Assembly (NCBI GenBank): GCA_039090855.1
Contig: CM077005.1
Location: 14,361,921-14,425,920 of the forward strand
Length of the DNA: 64,000 nucleotides
From: Macrothele yani
Taxonomy: Eukaryota; Arthropoda; Arachnida; Araneae; Macrothelidae
Reading direction: 5' to 3'
Below, in pieces: positions 1-11,262 of the stretch. A program made the position numbers and the translations under genes. Under the pieces are notes generated by a model that searched no databases, was not told where the DNA came from, and saw only the letters and a list, made by a program, of their open reading frames with translations. How positions within the stretch are numbered: position 1 is the stretch's first letter; each line of letters opens with the position of its first letter.

Positions 1-1310
1 GCTCAAGTACAAAATCAGTGCTACTGAAAGAAAAGTGACTGTCGACAGCAAGACGAGATAATAAACCGATTCCTTTTCAGAAAAGGGTAGTTGACTACAT
101 TTATCCTTCATGTTTAAGGTTGTCCTTAGAAGGGTGAAATATTGGATCACAAAATGAACTCTGGACCCTATTGGAAGCATCTTGCTGGAGTTGGTAACAA
201 GGTCTGTGGATTTGCCATAGGGTTTTTGAGGACAAATCATAAAAGTCACCCTACTTTCATCCAAAGAAACCGAAAAAAAAAAAAAAATATCTCTGCAGCT
301 AAAATTTGGTGATCTTTTTTCCTTGAATGATTGTCTTTCAAACTGTTTTATGACCAAGATCACTGTTGGTTATTTGGAGGGTCTGCTATTTGGAGGTAAA
401 TATGCAGAATCATATATACTTTGGGACAGGGGATCATAAAACTGTCAACTAAATGGAGGTGTCTAATATTTGGCAGTGACCATTAAAGCGGTTTCGCTGC
501 ATTTGTGAATTCTTTCTTTTTCTGAACATTTAAATTTCACATTGATATCTAAGCACCTCAAGTGAACTTCGCAGGAGGACTATCTGTTTGTAGCAGGCAT
601 CTACTAACATACTTTTAAATATAGGTAAGGGAAACAACCACCTCCAGAAATATGGACTTTTTCATAGAATAATATATTGCTAATAATTTGCCTTTAACTT
701 ACTGTGTTGCTGCCTTGTCTTACTTTTTTATGTCCAGGGGCTCAGATTGTCTAGGGGGAGATCTATGAAAGTTCAATTTCATAGTGAAGGTGCTACATTT
801 GACCAATCACAATTTCTTCCAAACCTTGGCCAATAATGTTGTATGTTTATTCCCTCTGTAGCATATATTAAAAATCTTTCAATAGTTGCATCTCTTTTTA
901 GTGCTCATGAATTTTGCCACTTTTTATAAAAAAATACAGACCATGGCTTTTACAGTTTTTCCCTTTTGCAACACACTGAGAAATGAGAACAAACTGTGAA
1001 AGGGCAAGCATGGGTACAAGGAGGGAGCTCATAAAGTCCATGGCCTTCCCCTTGAGAGTTTACTGAATTAAATTTTAATGTAATTTACTTTGTGCAGTCT
1101 ATATTACACTTCATGCAGTGATTTTCATTTTGATAGTTTTCTTCAGATTTGTTGCAGACTATAAAAAGAGTGTTTATCTTTAAAATTTATGACTTATTTT
1201 GATTCAAATGTTGTGCATTCATAATTTCATTTTTGTAAATTTAAGTTTTATTTTTGAGGCCTTCCCCTTTTAAGTTATCTGAATCCATGCTTGTGACAAC
1301 ATCACTTTTA

Positions 1311-1350
1311 GGTGATGTTTTATAACACCTGGTGATGTTTTATAACACCT
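1311..1350. repeat. 20-bp tandem duplication
   Basis: Two exact consecutive copies of a 20-bp unit beginning ggtgatgttt and ending tataacacct. Seen directly. No function implied. Confidence 0.9.
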
Positions 1351-1634
1351 AGTCCTAGGCACTTATGCAGTCTAATATCATCTGCCTGAACTTGAACTTT
1401 TTTAGACTGCAGCAAAGCAATAGAATGTTGAGAATTACAGCATTTATCACAAAACTGGAAAATAAGATGACGGTGCAGCTTTTTTTTTTTTTTCCGTTTG
1501 TGGGGACACGTACTGGAGTGAAATATATTTTCAAATAATGATGGTAAATCAAAGAAGTTAGGTGGGTTTTTTTTTCAGTCACAATAAAAACCAATCATTT
1601 ATTTCAAATACACCAGAGTTGAATAATAATGAAA

Positions 1635-1730
1635 CACACTCCACTGGGATGCTTTTTCAAGGCAATGTTAGACACAAAAATGCATTTTTGCATCTTCCAT
1701 TGCCTTGAAAAAGCCTCCCGATGGAGTGTG
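1635..1730. repeat. Hairpin with a Penelope-LTR-like motif
   Basis: Inverted arms at about 1635-1665 and 1698-1730 pair over roughly 30 bp with few mismatches (cattgccttgaaaaagcc against its complement). The right arm runs into tgaaagcttggcgaatatt. The same motif occurs in the foldback at 10566-10862, and a related tgaaagcttgc lies at the end of the Penelope-like element near 6550. It may be a remnant of a terminal segment of that element class. The link is inference from the shared motif. Confidence 0.5.
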
Positions 1731-1979
1731 AAAGCTTGGCGAATATTTGTGCTGACTACACCACAAAATATAAACAGATTTCATACGCTGTATGCGTTTT
1801 ATTATTGTAAAACCAATCCTACTAATATTAAGTTTTACTTAGAATTAGTCAGGTTCTATTTTACCTGGAAATTCAGGTGAATTAAAACCTCTTAGAGCCA
1901 GTTGAAGGTGATTCACATCTGAAATGATTTGAGTACTGCAGTGATGATGATGACAAATGAAAACGGCAAGCAATGAATG

Positions 1980-4900
1980 CAGGGATCACATTCCTCCTAA
2001 AATTCCTAATATTTTGTGACCCTCCTTAAATTTCTAAAATTATACCTAAAATTTGCTATTCTTCCTAAAATTTTCGTAAGCTTATTTATTAAAAATACAA
2101 CCGTTATTAACGCCAATAAATTTACCATTACGGTAAGGTAAAAAGACCTGTTATTGTAGAAACACAGCCTATATGCTGTGCTGCTGAAGAGAGGGAAAAT
2201 GACGCCATCGAGATGCACTTGCTTCGGGGCGGGCGCTCCACTTTTGTGCCTTCGGACAGTTTTCGAGAGTAACGAGATCTAAGGGAAAAGGGGAGGGGTC
2301 ATTTTCACCCCTGGTTTGCGCTTTGCAGACGAACTCCGTGGCACGCAGAAGATCATACTTTATTTTTGTACATGCCTTGTGGAACCTCCTCTTTCTGCTG
2401 ATGTTTTGTTATTGTAAACCGCAGGTGGGTGGAAGCAAAGAGGAAACATGTGGTCTCCTTCCGTAACCTCTGGTAATGACGATGGGATGGTAGCTGAGTG
2501 TTATCGTGGCAGGCAGTAGAGCACGTGATCATTGACCTTCGATCGTGCGTCGGCGACAGCGACCTTCGATGCGCAATATATCTCAGCTCTGACTCGCTTT
2601 GACTGAACTTGCGTGAGATGCGTATGATAGTTTCTGGTTTTGCGTCTTTTATGGTGTTCTCTGTGCTGTGTGCAGGCTCAGTTCTCTAGTGGTGACCTGC
2701 TTTTTTTTTTTTCTATCTTCTGACATCCTCGCAGCCGAACTTTGGGAAGTTGTCTGGTTTTGCAATATTGGAACGTGTTTTTGTACTTCCCTTTCATTTT
2801 CTGGTTAGTAATACAAGTGTTTAAGATGCCTAAATCCAAAACGAAATTTCAAGATGCGTGGCTCGCCAAAGAATTGGACGGAGTGAAGTTGAAAGAATGG
2901 TGTTCTGCAACTGAAACAATATTTTCTGCTAAGTGTATATTGTGTTCAGAAATTTTCAATATTTCTAATAGTGGCTTTTCAAAAGTAAAAGCGCATCATA
3001 AAGGAAAAAAACATTTGCAGAAATTTCAAAGTAAATTTCAAAATAAGTCCATCCTGAAAGCCTTTGGAGGACGGGATCTTCAGCCCAAAACAAATATTAG
3101 TGAAGTACTGAGTCATGATTTACAGTTGGCTAAAGCCGAAGCATTATGGGCCATGAAAGTTGCTAAGGACAATATGTCTTTTGTTTCATGCACTGAAACA
3201 GTTGAACTTTTCAAAGAAATGTTTCCTGATTCTGCTATTGCAGCCAAAATGCAACTTAAAGAAAAAAGTTGCTTATGTGATATCACATGGATTGTCAAAA
3301 TATCTTGAAGAGGATTTGAAAAAAGACTTTGCATCTAGTAGCCCAGGAAAGGTTACTATAGCATTTGATGAAACTACAAATACACAAGTGAAACGGCAGT
3401 TGGATGTGTATCTCAGGTACTGGTCTTCAGAAATAAATTCAGTTTCTTGCCGATACCTAACAAGCGTTTTTCTGGGTCATGCAACAGCAGATATTTTGCT
3501 AAAAGAAATTCTTGATGTGTTATCATCCTTCAATATTTCGTTGAACAGAATTATTTGTGTATCCATGGACAGCCCAAATGTAAATAAGTGCTTTTTATGC
3601 AAATTCAATGAAGTTGTAAAACAAGAAACAGGCCAGAAATCTTTGGAACTAGGTTTTTGCAACCTGCATGTTGTTAGTAAGCATTTAAAATTTTTTTGAC
3701 AAGCTTAAATATAGATTTTGACGAATTTGCTACTGATATGCATTACTTTTTAAAGAGTAGTGCTGCGAGACGAGAGGATTATAAATCTGTCGAGGATATA
3801 ACATTGGTCACAGCCAAATTTCTTTTGCGTCATGTCATCAACAGATGGTTAACCGTTGGTTCTGTAGCCCAGAGGCTCTTGGATCAATGGCTAAATATTA
3901 CAGAATATTTTTTAAACTTCTTGCCATCTCAAAAAATATTTGAAAAACAACTACGCAATTCGGCAAGGTATAAAAGAATTCACTGTTTCTTGAAAAATGA
4001 GCTAACTCCTTGCTATTTAGCATTAATTTCATTTTCACACCAAAATTTTGAAAAGTTTTCATTATGTTATCAGAGTGAAGAACCAAAAATACACCAGTTA
4101 TATTCTGATTTAAATACTTTAATGAGGAATGTTATGGCTCAGTTTATTCAAGATGATGTTATTGCAGGGAAATTTGGAGAAGACCTAAAGAATGTAGATT
4201 TTGAAAACCAAAAATTCATGGAAAAAACTAGGGGAGTTAGAAGTTAGTATGAAGACAAAAAATCTCCTCAGGAATGTTCAGGAGACCAGGCAGAAATTAT
4301 TTCTCTTAGATGTAAGATCATCACTAATTGCAACCACAAAATATTTAAAGTCAAATTTGCCATTCTGCAATCAAAAGCTAAGAGACATAGAAGTTTTAAA
4401 GGTAAAAGAACCAAAGAAAGAGTCAACTCAACTTTCAGTCACTGAAGGACTTTCGGAAATAACCAGAATTTCAAGTGTTTTGCATCTTTCTGAGGAACAA
4501 ATTGATAGAGTAAGAGAAGAGTGGAAACTTTTAAATTCTGATAAGCCAACTCTAGATGAACTAGTGAAATTTTCAGAGGAAGGGCATATTCCAGTGCGGA
4601 TTGATCATTACTGGCGTAATATATTTAGTATTAAAGACTCTAGCGAAAAAGAAAAATACTCAAATCTTGCTAAACTCATCAAGTCAATTTTAGTTTTACC
4701 TCATGGTAATGCTGATGCAGAAAGGGGATTTTCGGTTAACACTGCTCTGTTAAGGAAGGACAAGGCTAACTTAAAAGACTCAACTATAACATAATTAAGA
4801 ATAGTTAAAGGGGCCATTAAACACTATGGATGTGTAAGTAAAGTTCCTATAACAAGAAATTTGTTAAATAGTGTTCGTGATTCACATAAATTTTATAAAG

Positions 4901-6241
4901 AGTATGTTGATAAGCTGAAGAAGAAGAATAAAAAAAGGTAAAAGAAAGGAAGCAGAAAGAGAGGGAAAATAAGGAAAAGCAGCCAGAGAAAAAAAGAAAA
5001 GCCGAGTTTGATGACAAAATAAAAGAAAATGATGCAGAAATAAATAGGCTTAAAAAAGATAAAGAAGCCTCCCTAGCAGTAATTTAAGAGGGAACAGAAA
5101 GAATGAGAAAAGCTGTAGAAAAACAAAATACTGTTGAAATAGCAGTTGCCTCTAACTTGATCATACAAGGTTCAGCTGAAATAAAGAAAACTGAAAGTAA
5201 ATTAGTTGTGGTGGAAGCAGAAAAATATAGGCTTATCAGGAAAAGGTTAAAACAATAATATGAAAAAAGTAATTCAGTGAACAATTGTACATAGTTCTTG
5301 GTTTTCAATTACCTTTTTAGGATATTATAATTTAATGTGAAACCTGAAAACTTTACTGTGAAAATTGTGAATTGCTTCTGGTTCAACAGCATATTAATGT
5401 TCAAAGTGAAACTTGAATGTGATAAATATACTTGAATATGATAATAACACGTGAAAAGATAAGAACTGAACATTAGAAGTAAATCATACTTAAACTTTAG
5501 ACATTAGACGTTATGCAAAAAATTTGGGTGTGAACTTCGACCATATATACTAATGGACTGCGCATTGGCAATAGCTGCATCAAAGCCGCCATGGCTCAAA
5601 CATTGAGCACGTCATCATCAGACTCCAAATTTCGCGTAAAAATGCTGTTGTGATTACTAATTTACGCTGCAGAACTTCAGTGTTTTCGGTGTATTATGTG
5701 AATGCGCCTCATATATAATGAAAACTCTTCAGGTAAGTTTACTTATGAGCTATATACATGCATGATCGGGTTGTTTACATTTTGTGATTTATAATGTGAT
5801 GAACATTTGCGAAGAATTTGGAACATTCATTCCATTTTTTTTTCTTAAGTTACTATATTTTTATATCAATAGCTGCAAGTTTCTGGTTAAGTAATTGAAC
5901 TTTATTGACTTAGGTATTTAATTCGTTTCTTACCCATGAAAAATCATAGAACTTTCTTGACTATATCGCTCAGAGCAACCATAAGTACAGCAGGTGTAAC
6001 CCATCTTTTTGACTGATGTCATGTGATTTTATGTTGGAGCCAGAAATTTTGATGTCATGCGTAGTCTATCAGTATATATGGTTGAAGGGTGTGAAGCAAA
6101 CTCTTAACAATGTATACAAAGTTGTTTTACTAGATGTATACAAATATACATCTAGTTTTTATTGAAATACACTCCTAAAATTTTTCTAAAAAGTCCTAAA
6201 ATTCCTACCTAAAATTTTCCAGAAGTATGCTATGATCCCTG
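1980..6241 (+). mobile_element. hAT-type DNA transposon, copy 1
   Basis: A complete element of about 4.26 kb. It begins CAGGGATCA and ends TGATCCCTG, and is flanked on both sides by the direct repeat tgaatg (1974-1979 and 6242-6247). A near-identical copy sits at 19703-24224. The order inside is a relatively GC-rich 5' leader (about 2210-2700), a poly-T run, a broken transposase frame (2826-5258) and about 1 kb of AT-rich 3' sequence. Repeated cctaaaat/attttagg-like motifs lie next to both ends and probably form subterminal binding repeats. The transposase shows the family (BED finger and hAT C-terminal motif). The 6-bp target duplication is unusual for hAT, which normally makes 8 bp. Confidence 0.9.
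2826..5258 (+). pseudogene. hAT transposase, frameshifted (copy 1)
   Basis: The enzyme would cut and rejoin element ends. The likely start is MPKSKTKFQDAW at 2826; an in-frame upstream extension to 2742 is hydrophobic and probably not used. An N-terminal BED-type zinc finger (CILC ... HHKGKKH) is followed by an RNase-H-like catalytic core with IAFDETTNTQ and CVSMDSPNVN, each holding an acidic residue. The C-terminal dimerisation motif is PHGNADAERGF, and a long Lys/Glu-rich coiled-coil tail follows. The frame breaks near 3262 (a short A-run), near 3690 (a T-run) and around 4220. There are stop codons near 4791 (TAA in place of the TCA seen in copy 2) and in the tail. Inactive as read, unless the homopolymer breaks are sequencing errors. 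Confidence 0.88.
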
Positions 6242-6485
6242 TGAATGTTCACAAGATGATTTTCCATTGCGTGTGCAGTGTTATGAAGGATTTTTGACTA
6301 TGGGTATTTGGAGAAGAGGAATTTATGTAAACATTAAATTAAAGGTAAATATTGAAATATGGGAGATATGTGGATGCATTTAGAAACAAAAGGAAAATTC
6401 TAAGGCCATGATAAATAAAAATTTAACACTGAGTTTTGATACCCAAAAGTTATTATTGTTTAAACTAGATAAAACTGGGTTGTAG
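6242..6485. other. Spacer between transposons
   Basis: A short AT-rich stretch between the hAT copy and the end of the Penelope-like element. I see no gene or repeat structure in it. Confidence 0.5.
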
Positions 6486-6544
6486 TATGCCAAACAACTA
6501 AGTAAATAATAACAATATCTGTTTTATTGGCATAAAACAGTTAA

Positions 6545-6600
6545 CAACTGGTTGCAAGCTTTCAGTACCTGTGTGTGCCTTCTTCAGGCTTAGACGTGGT
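6545..6600 (-). other. Candidate hammerhead-like motif in the Penelope terminal segment
   Basis: On the minus strand CTGAAGA and GAAA are separated by 17 nt and followed by GCTTGC. Penelope-like terminal repeats are known to carry small hammerhead ribozymes with CUGANGA...GAAA cores. The core letters are present here, but stem II pairs poorly, so this is probably a degenerate relic. Confidence 0.35.
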
Positions 6601-6638
6601 TTAAATACAATGTTAGTAACCTAAATGAATGAACAGAA

Positions 6639-6868
6639 GCCGCCCCGGTGGCGCAGTGGTCTAAGGCACTGGCCTCTGATCATTCGCCCGTAAGGGGTCC
6701 GGGTTCGAATCCCGGTGAGGCATGGATGTTGTGTTTGTCTTACGGCACTGGCTCTCTCCTTTCCCTGGAACCAGTGACCCTAAATTAGGGACGGGCGACT
6801 GCTTATAGCCCATTGAGTTGCTCACGGTGGTCGTTAAACCTCCAATCAAAAAAAAAAAAAAAAAAAAA
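6639..6868 (+). mobile_element. tRNA-derived SINE, copy A
   Basis: It starts gccgccccggtggcgcagtgg, which contains a polymerase III A box, and has the B box gggttcgaatcccgg. A body of about 150 bp (ctggaaccagtgaccctaaa; agcccattgagttgctcac) and a poly-A tail follow. It is flanked by the perfect 12-bp duplication gaatgaacagaa (6627-6638 and 6869-6880), so it is a retroposed copy and a fairly young one. The family has seven clear copies and at least three old ones in this window. Confidence 0.95.
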
Positions 6869-7066
6869 GAATGAACAGAAAAAATTTAAATATGCATGTG
6901 AAATGTATAAAAATGAGATAGCACGGCAAGTGCTGCAACAATTGAAAATTTGAAGAATCACGTACTTTAACGAGAGGCACGCAGGAACATGCGCCAAACC
7001 AAAGGCAGCTCCAATGATACATCATCATTGCAAACGTCACTGCTGAACAAAATCTTCAAAGATTCC

Positions 7067-7340
7067 CTAATGGCTGTACCTCTGGTGGTAGTGTACGGTG
7101 CGATCTGTTCGGCCCATTGTGGGGGCGGCATAAGATGTTATTACCTCCCGAGAGAGGGCAGTGGATGATTTATTCCTCAAGACGTCTCTTTTGTGTTCAG
7201 ATAAACGACTTGCAAAGGACCTCTTTGTCATAACTATGCAAAATTTGGTAGTTCCATCCTGGTATCTAAGCGGTATGGAATATACGCCTGCATTAGCAAG
7301 CAAAGTGCTGCAGCTTCCGGATGAAATAAGATATTGTGAT
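7067..7340 (-). pseudogene. GIY-YIG endonuclease domain of the Penelope-like element
   Basis: The minus-strand peptide contains NAGVYSIPLRYQDGTTKF...MTKRSFASRLSEHKRDV. This is the GIY-YIG arrangement: a GVYSIP-type first strand, then a TKRSF..RLSEHK segment with the catalytic arginine region. The domain nicks the target for reverse transcription. The expected second strand motif (YIG or YIGMT) is altered to CIVMT, so a key tyrosine is changed. The frame runs into stops downstream. Confidence 0.75.
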
Positions 7341-7469
7341 ATGGACCTTGGGTAGCAAATTCTAACTCCAAGGCCTAACTTCTTAACCGCTTTCCAAATG
7401 AAATAGGAAAGTCCCGGTACTTACGGAAAGGAGCCAGTGAACCTCTGTCTGCGTTCCTTGATATGGCGA

Positions 7470-8015
7470 CGTTGATTAACTAACAAATGCAAGTTCGGCG
7501 CTCTTAAAGATGTCATCAATTACATGCTCTTTATAGCTTGCAGCTAAGGCCAACAATTTAATATTGTTGATCTTCTCAATCCTGGAAGTGTCATTTGAAG
7601 AGTGGGAAAACGTTCGCTTAGCACGATGTCTAAAAAATGCGAACTTGTGGGTAGCCGGCCCAAAAGATGAGGGTAGGATTAAATTTGGGGTATAAGTAGG
7701 CTTATAATAAACCTCAGTCAAAAGAGTTCCATGAAGCGGTTTAGTGACAAGGACGTCCGGATAAGGAAGGGAGTCACCATTAGTGCAATACATAGTAAAC
7801 TTGATGTCTTTGTGGAGGGAGTTGATGGACAAGAAAACAGCCAGTTCTTCCATCCCATGAGACTAAACAAAAAATACATTGTCTACATAACGTAGCCACA
7901 AGCAGGTACCAATCCGACTCTATTAAGGATTTGCGATTCCAACGGCCTTAACACAGCTTCAGCTAGCACAGAGGACATTGGGGATAGACTAGCGCAGAGG
8001 ACATTCCTATAAATA
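7470..8015 (-). pseudogene. Penelope-like reverse transcriptase, C-terminal part
   Basis: Minus-strand pieces read SLSPMSSVLAEAVLRPLES (the palm motif after the conserved MGSPLSP-like loop), then VLVTKPLHGTLLTEVYYKPTYTPNLILPSSF...HKFAFFRHRAKRTF, the characteristic thumb region in which an H.VYRKPT-like motif precedes a Ra-rich helix. The catalytic aspartate pair that would lie between these pieces falls in a broken stretch near 7860-7900 (CGYVM...FFVWSHG). The N-terminal continuation lies beyond the inserted Tc1 at 9446-9540. Confidence 0.78.
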
Positions 8016-9445
8016 CACTGGCGGAAAGTGAAAAAAGAGCACCAAGAAGGAGATGTCTGATACCAACGAAATTTATACAGCATAATAACGGAATACAGAG
8101 GATAACGTGATCAAAACATTATGGCAAAATGCAGCTGTATTTGCTGGTAAACTGAAAAATAACATTTCCATGTAACGTGGTTAGTACGAGGTTGAACTGC
8201 CATAAACTGTGTCACACTGTGCAATTCTGGCATGGAATCTGTCGTACAGATGTTGGATGTAAGTTTGGGGTATTGAGTTCCAAGCATCCTCAACCTGGAC
8301 GCGTAAACCGGGGATGGTTGTGGCTGGCAGTGGAGACCGGATAAGTCGTTGTCCCATAAAATCCCACACGTGCTCAATGGGGGACAAATCCGGTGAATGT
8401 GCAAGCCATGGAAGTTGTCTCACACCCTAAAGTGCATGTTGTGTTGCACGTGCTGTGTGTGGGCGTGCGTTATCTTGCTGCAAAACACCACGATGGACTG
8501 ACCTTACAAATGGCACAACAACGGGCTGAATGATGTTGTTGATGTAAGAGGTGCTGTTAACGTACCTGGTACAAACACTAGTTGTGTACGGGAGTGATAG
8601 CTGATTGCTTCCCAGACCAGGAGACCAGGTGTAGGCCCTGTGTGTCGCTGGCGGATGCAAGAAGGGTGGAGACGCTCCCCTGTGCATCTGCGAACATACA
8701 TATGGCCATCGGAGGCTCCCAAGCAGAATCTGCTTTCATCGCTGAACACGACAGATCGCCATTGTGTTCTCCAGTGCAGACGTAGGCGACACCACTGCAG
8801 CTGTTCCTGACAGTGGGCTGGAGTCAGAGGTACACATGCCAGAGGCACACGCGCACGTAGTCCTGCATCCAGTAGACGGTTGCGGATTGTTCGCACAGTC
8901 ACCTCAGGTGCAACGGCAGCTCGGATTTGCGTCGCAGTGTATGTTCTGCTTGACAACGCCGCTCTTCTTATGCGTCGATCGGTCAGTTCATCAGTCCGTC
9001 TGTGACTCCCGCTTCCATGTCTTCTCGTTTGGAAATGTTCTTCTGACCATCTATGCCACCATCGTACCACCACCGATACTTCCCGTCCAATTCGCTCCGC
9101 AATACGACGATACGACCACACGGCCTCGCGGAGTCCGGCTATATGACCTCGCTCAAAGTCCGATAATGGCTGAAATCGTACACGTCTTCCATGTCCAGGC
9201 ATTGCAGCTTCTTCAGGGTCTTCGCACTTGTCCGTACGCCGACGACTGATTACATTCACTTCACCGTACTTCTTAAATACCACCGACGATAATTTGCATA
9301 TTATGCTGTGCTGTGGTGTAAGTGCTCACCAGTTGGTCCCGAAATTAACACCACACCTACGTAAACTCAACCCCCATTAACATATGTAAATTTCATGATC
9401 GTCCGCCAGTTCCTTCTTGGTGTTCTTTTTCACTTTCCGGCAGTG
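8016..9445 (-). mobile_element. Tc1-type transposon inserted in the Penelope-like RT
   Basis: 1430 bp with terminal inverted repeats of about 35 bp: the left end starts cactggcggaaagtg and the right end finishes cactttccggcagtg. Both sides carry the TA target dinucleotide (8014-8015 and 9446-9447). Its GC content is higher than that of the surrounding AT-rich DNA. It encodes a minus-strand transposase. Removing it rejoins the Penelope RT coding sequence at the TA, which fixes the order of insertion. Confidence 0.95.
8181..9202 (-). pseudogene. Tc1-type transposase, frameshifted
   Basis: A cut-and-paste transposase of the Tc1/mariner superfamily. It starts at MPGHGRRVRFQPLSDFERGH, followed by paired helix-turn-helix regions (IAGLREAVWSYRRIAERIG; then TATQIRAAVAPEVTVRTIRNRL). 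The catalytic triad motifs are VVFSDESRF (first Asp), QQDNARPHTA (second Asp) and SPDLSPIEHVWD (Glu), as in DD34E enzymes. The frame shifts twice, near 8690-8510 and near 8425, so three pieces are needed to read the whole protein. About 340 residues, normal for the family. Confidence 0.9.
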
Positions 9446-9560
9446 TAGATAGATTAGCAAAACTGTTTTTGGATCATGCACACAAAGACAAGCGTGAACA
9501 ACTTAAAAATTACATCTAACAGGAAAGATACCTGCAGCTGTAGTTCCAAAGGGCCTGGAG

Positions 9561-10565
9561 TTAATGATTTTTATAAATGCTAAGTTATGTTATTTTAACT
9601 TATCCTGTTTTCATGCATATTTGTGCTGGTTAAAACAATAACAATGTCATGTGGCAGCCATATTTAAACAGACTTATTTCAGAATTATGTTGATGTGCTT
9701 TTTATTATAACACTATTATTGCATATATGTTAGTCACAGTAACACATTTTTTTTTGTATAGAAAGGCAAATAAAAAACCTTGCTCAAAATCCTTTATTTA
9801 ATATATTGATGTATTGACTTGTTAGGAACAGTTCAGAATGTGCTAAAGTTGAATCTTCAACATGGTTTTAATAGCCTCATATTTCATGTGGCAACAGTAT
9901 ACATGATATTACAGCATTCTAAACATTGCATCTGTTTTGCTCTGTGTCCATATTAGAGAAACAGAAATGATGTAAAGTTTTGATGGTTTCCACTTGTTGG
10001 GTCTTCTAACAGATGGTATAACTGCAGTTATACACTCCCTGGTGGAAGTCACTGTATGTACTATTAGTTTTCCTTGCTGGAATCTAAACACCTGGATAGT
10101 AGAGTGACTTTGGTTTAGTACTTGCTGTACCTTTTTATGTTTGGTCCATTGAAAACCAAACCAATAGAAATCACAGACTTTATGCAACACTTCGTGTGTT
10201 GTGTATCTGAGCAGAAGAGGTACTGTATATTTTAAATGTCACCACACAAAGTGTACTGTCTGCCTCCAGCAAGAAAAAGTAAATAAACTTAATGGAAACT
10301 GAATAATTTTTATCTACTCAGATACATGGCAATCTGAGGAGCATTTATTTTAGCCATTAAAAAGCCACCAGAAGCTGATGCCATGCACCAGAGCTGGGAA
10401 GAAATTCTATATCATTTTGGGAAATTAAAAAATAAATGTAATGTTGTCTTGTTAAATCCTGCTTCGATATGAGAAAATTGTCACAGTTCTACAAGTGCTG
10501 GCTGCATAGTGAATGACCATTGCTGACATTCCAGTATTATAAGTAAAACAGATTGACGATTCAGC
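9561..10565. other. Non-coding stretch, nothing recognised
   Basis: AT-rich sequence between the Penelope-like element and the foldback repeat. Several short open frames occur, with no similarity I recognise. Confidence 0.45.
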
Positions 10566-10862
10566 ATTGATTTGCATGTTAAAACACACAACTCATATGA
10601 GTCTAAAATCTTTGTTAATAGTGTAAATACAAACATTCAATATTTGCCAAGCTTTCATGGTCCACTGGGGTGCTTCATCTGGGCTTAATTCTCAGAGCTT
10701 AGAACAGTCACACATTGTTTCAGTGTTGTATGTAACTGCTCCGGACTCTGAGAATTAAGCCCAGATAAAGCCTCCCAGTGAACCATGAAAGCCTGGCATG
10801 TATTGAGTGTTTGTATTTACACTATTAAGAGATTTTTGACCCATACGGGTTGTGTTAAAATA
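10566..10862. repeat. Foldback element with ~118-bp arms
   Basis: Left arm about 10580-10697, right arm about 10750-10862, with a loop of about 52 bp. The arms match over almost their whole length (gtgtaaatacaaaca; aagctttcatggt; gggcttaattctcagag and their complements) with a modest number of mismatches. The arms contain the gatgaagc...tgaaagcttgg motif shared with the hairpin at 1635 and the Penelope terminus near 6550. It may be two inverted Penelope terminal fragments or a small foldback transposon; the second is less likely given the motif. Confidence 0.8.
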
Positions 10863-11110
10863 TGTAAATGGTGTAGTGTATTCAGTTATTAATTTGCACA
10901 TTCTGAAATGTTCATGAGAATGATTATATCAAGTAAAATATTAGCAAACTCTGTTTCTGTTCAGTTCACAGTTTTGTTGCATGGCTGTTATACTTTATGT
11001 GAGTGAATTGTCATAATCTTGTTACAATGTTGTTTGCTGCGAAAGAGATGCTTAAATATAAGTCATAAGATTTTGTGATATCTTTTTAATTATTTTATTG
11101 CTTTCCTCAG

Positions 11111-11262
11111 AGAACTCTCCTCTTCTCTCCCGCATGGAGAGAAATGATAGAGTGACAGTAGCTCCAGATTCTAACAGTAATGATGCCAGGACATCTGGAG
11201 ATACTTTGAGGGCTTCCAGAAATGTTGAAAATGAAAAGAAGAAATATTCAGAATCAGACCTG
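11111..11262 (+). CDS. Internal exon of a probable MAP7/ensconsin-like gene (first seen)
   Basis: 152 bp preceded by a pyrimidine-rich tract ending tttcctcag and followed by gtaagata. It encodes about 50 residues (ENSPLLSRMERNDRVTVAPD ... EKKKYSESDL), a low-complexity, Ser/Asn/Asp-rich and charged sequence. It begins at the second base of a codon (the upstream exon must end in phase 1) and ends on a complete codon. That joins in frame to the exon at 26602, giving SESDL-DKNDAKARKKVER. The assignment to the gene rests on splice-site quality and phase compatibility. It has no recognisable domain by itself. Confidence 0.65.

Larger units (their letters stand above)
1..1979. other. Non-coding flank, no gene recognised
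   Basis: AT-rich sequence with short homopolymer runs and no open frame that resembles a protein I know. It presumably belongs to an intron or the upstream region of the + strand gene whose first visible exon is at 11111. Only a small tandem repeat and a hairpin, listed separately, stand out. Confidence 0.5.
6486..9560 (-). mobile_element. Penelope-like retroelement, 5'-truncated, with two nested insertions
   Basis: Read on the minus strand, the order is part of a reverse transcriptase (9540 to 9446, then 8015 to about 7470), a GIY-YIG endonuclease (about 7303 to 7067), and a terminal segment around 6600-6545 that contains cctgaagaaggc...tgaaagcttgc. RT followed by GIY-YIG is the signature of Penelope-like elements. 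A Tc1-type transposon (8016-9445) splits the RT and a SINE (6639-6868) sits downstream of the endonuclease. Stops and frameshifts make it inactive. The exact 5' end is not identifiable; the upper limit is where coding resemblance fades. Confidence 0.82.

Noticed and set aside
2742..2825. Upstream extension of the hAT transposase (MGSCLVLQYW...)
   Set aside because: It is a hydrophobic run just upstream of MPKSKTKF, which starts the recognisable domain; it is more likely a leader.
6803..7040. Open frames with poly-F stretches
   Set aside because: They translate the SINE tail poly-A on the opposite strand; the same applies near 15300, 17340 and 55260.
8582..9249. Long + strand open frames
   Set aside because: They are antisense to the Tc1 transposase and arise from its GC-rich codons; the minus strand shows all catalytic motifs.
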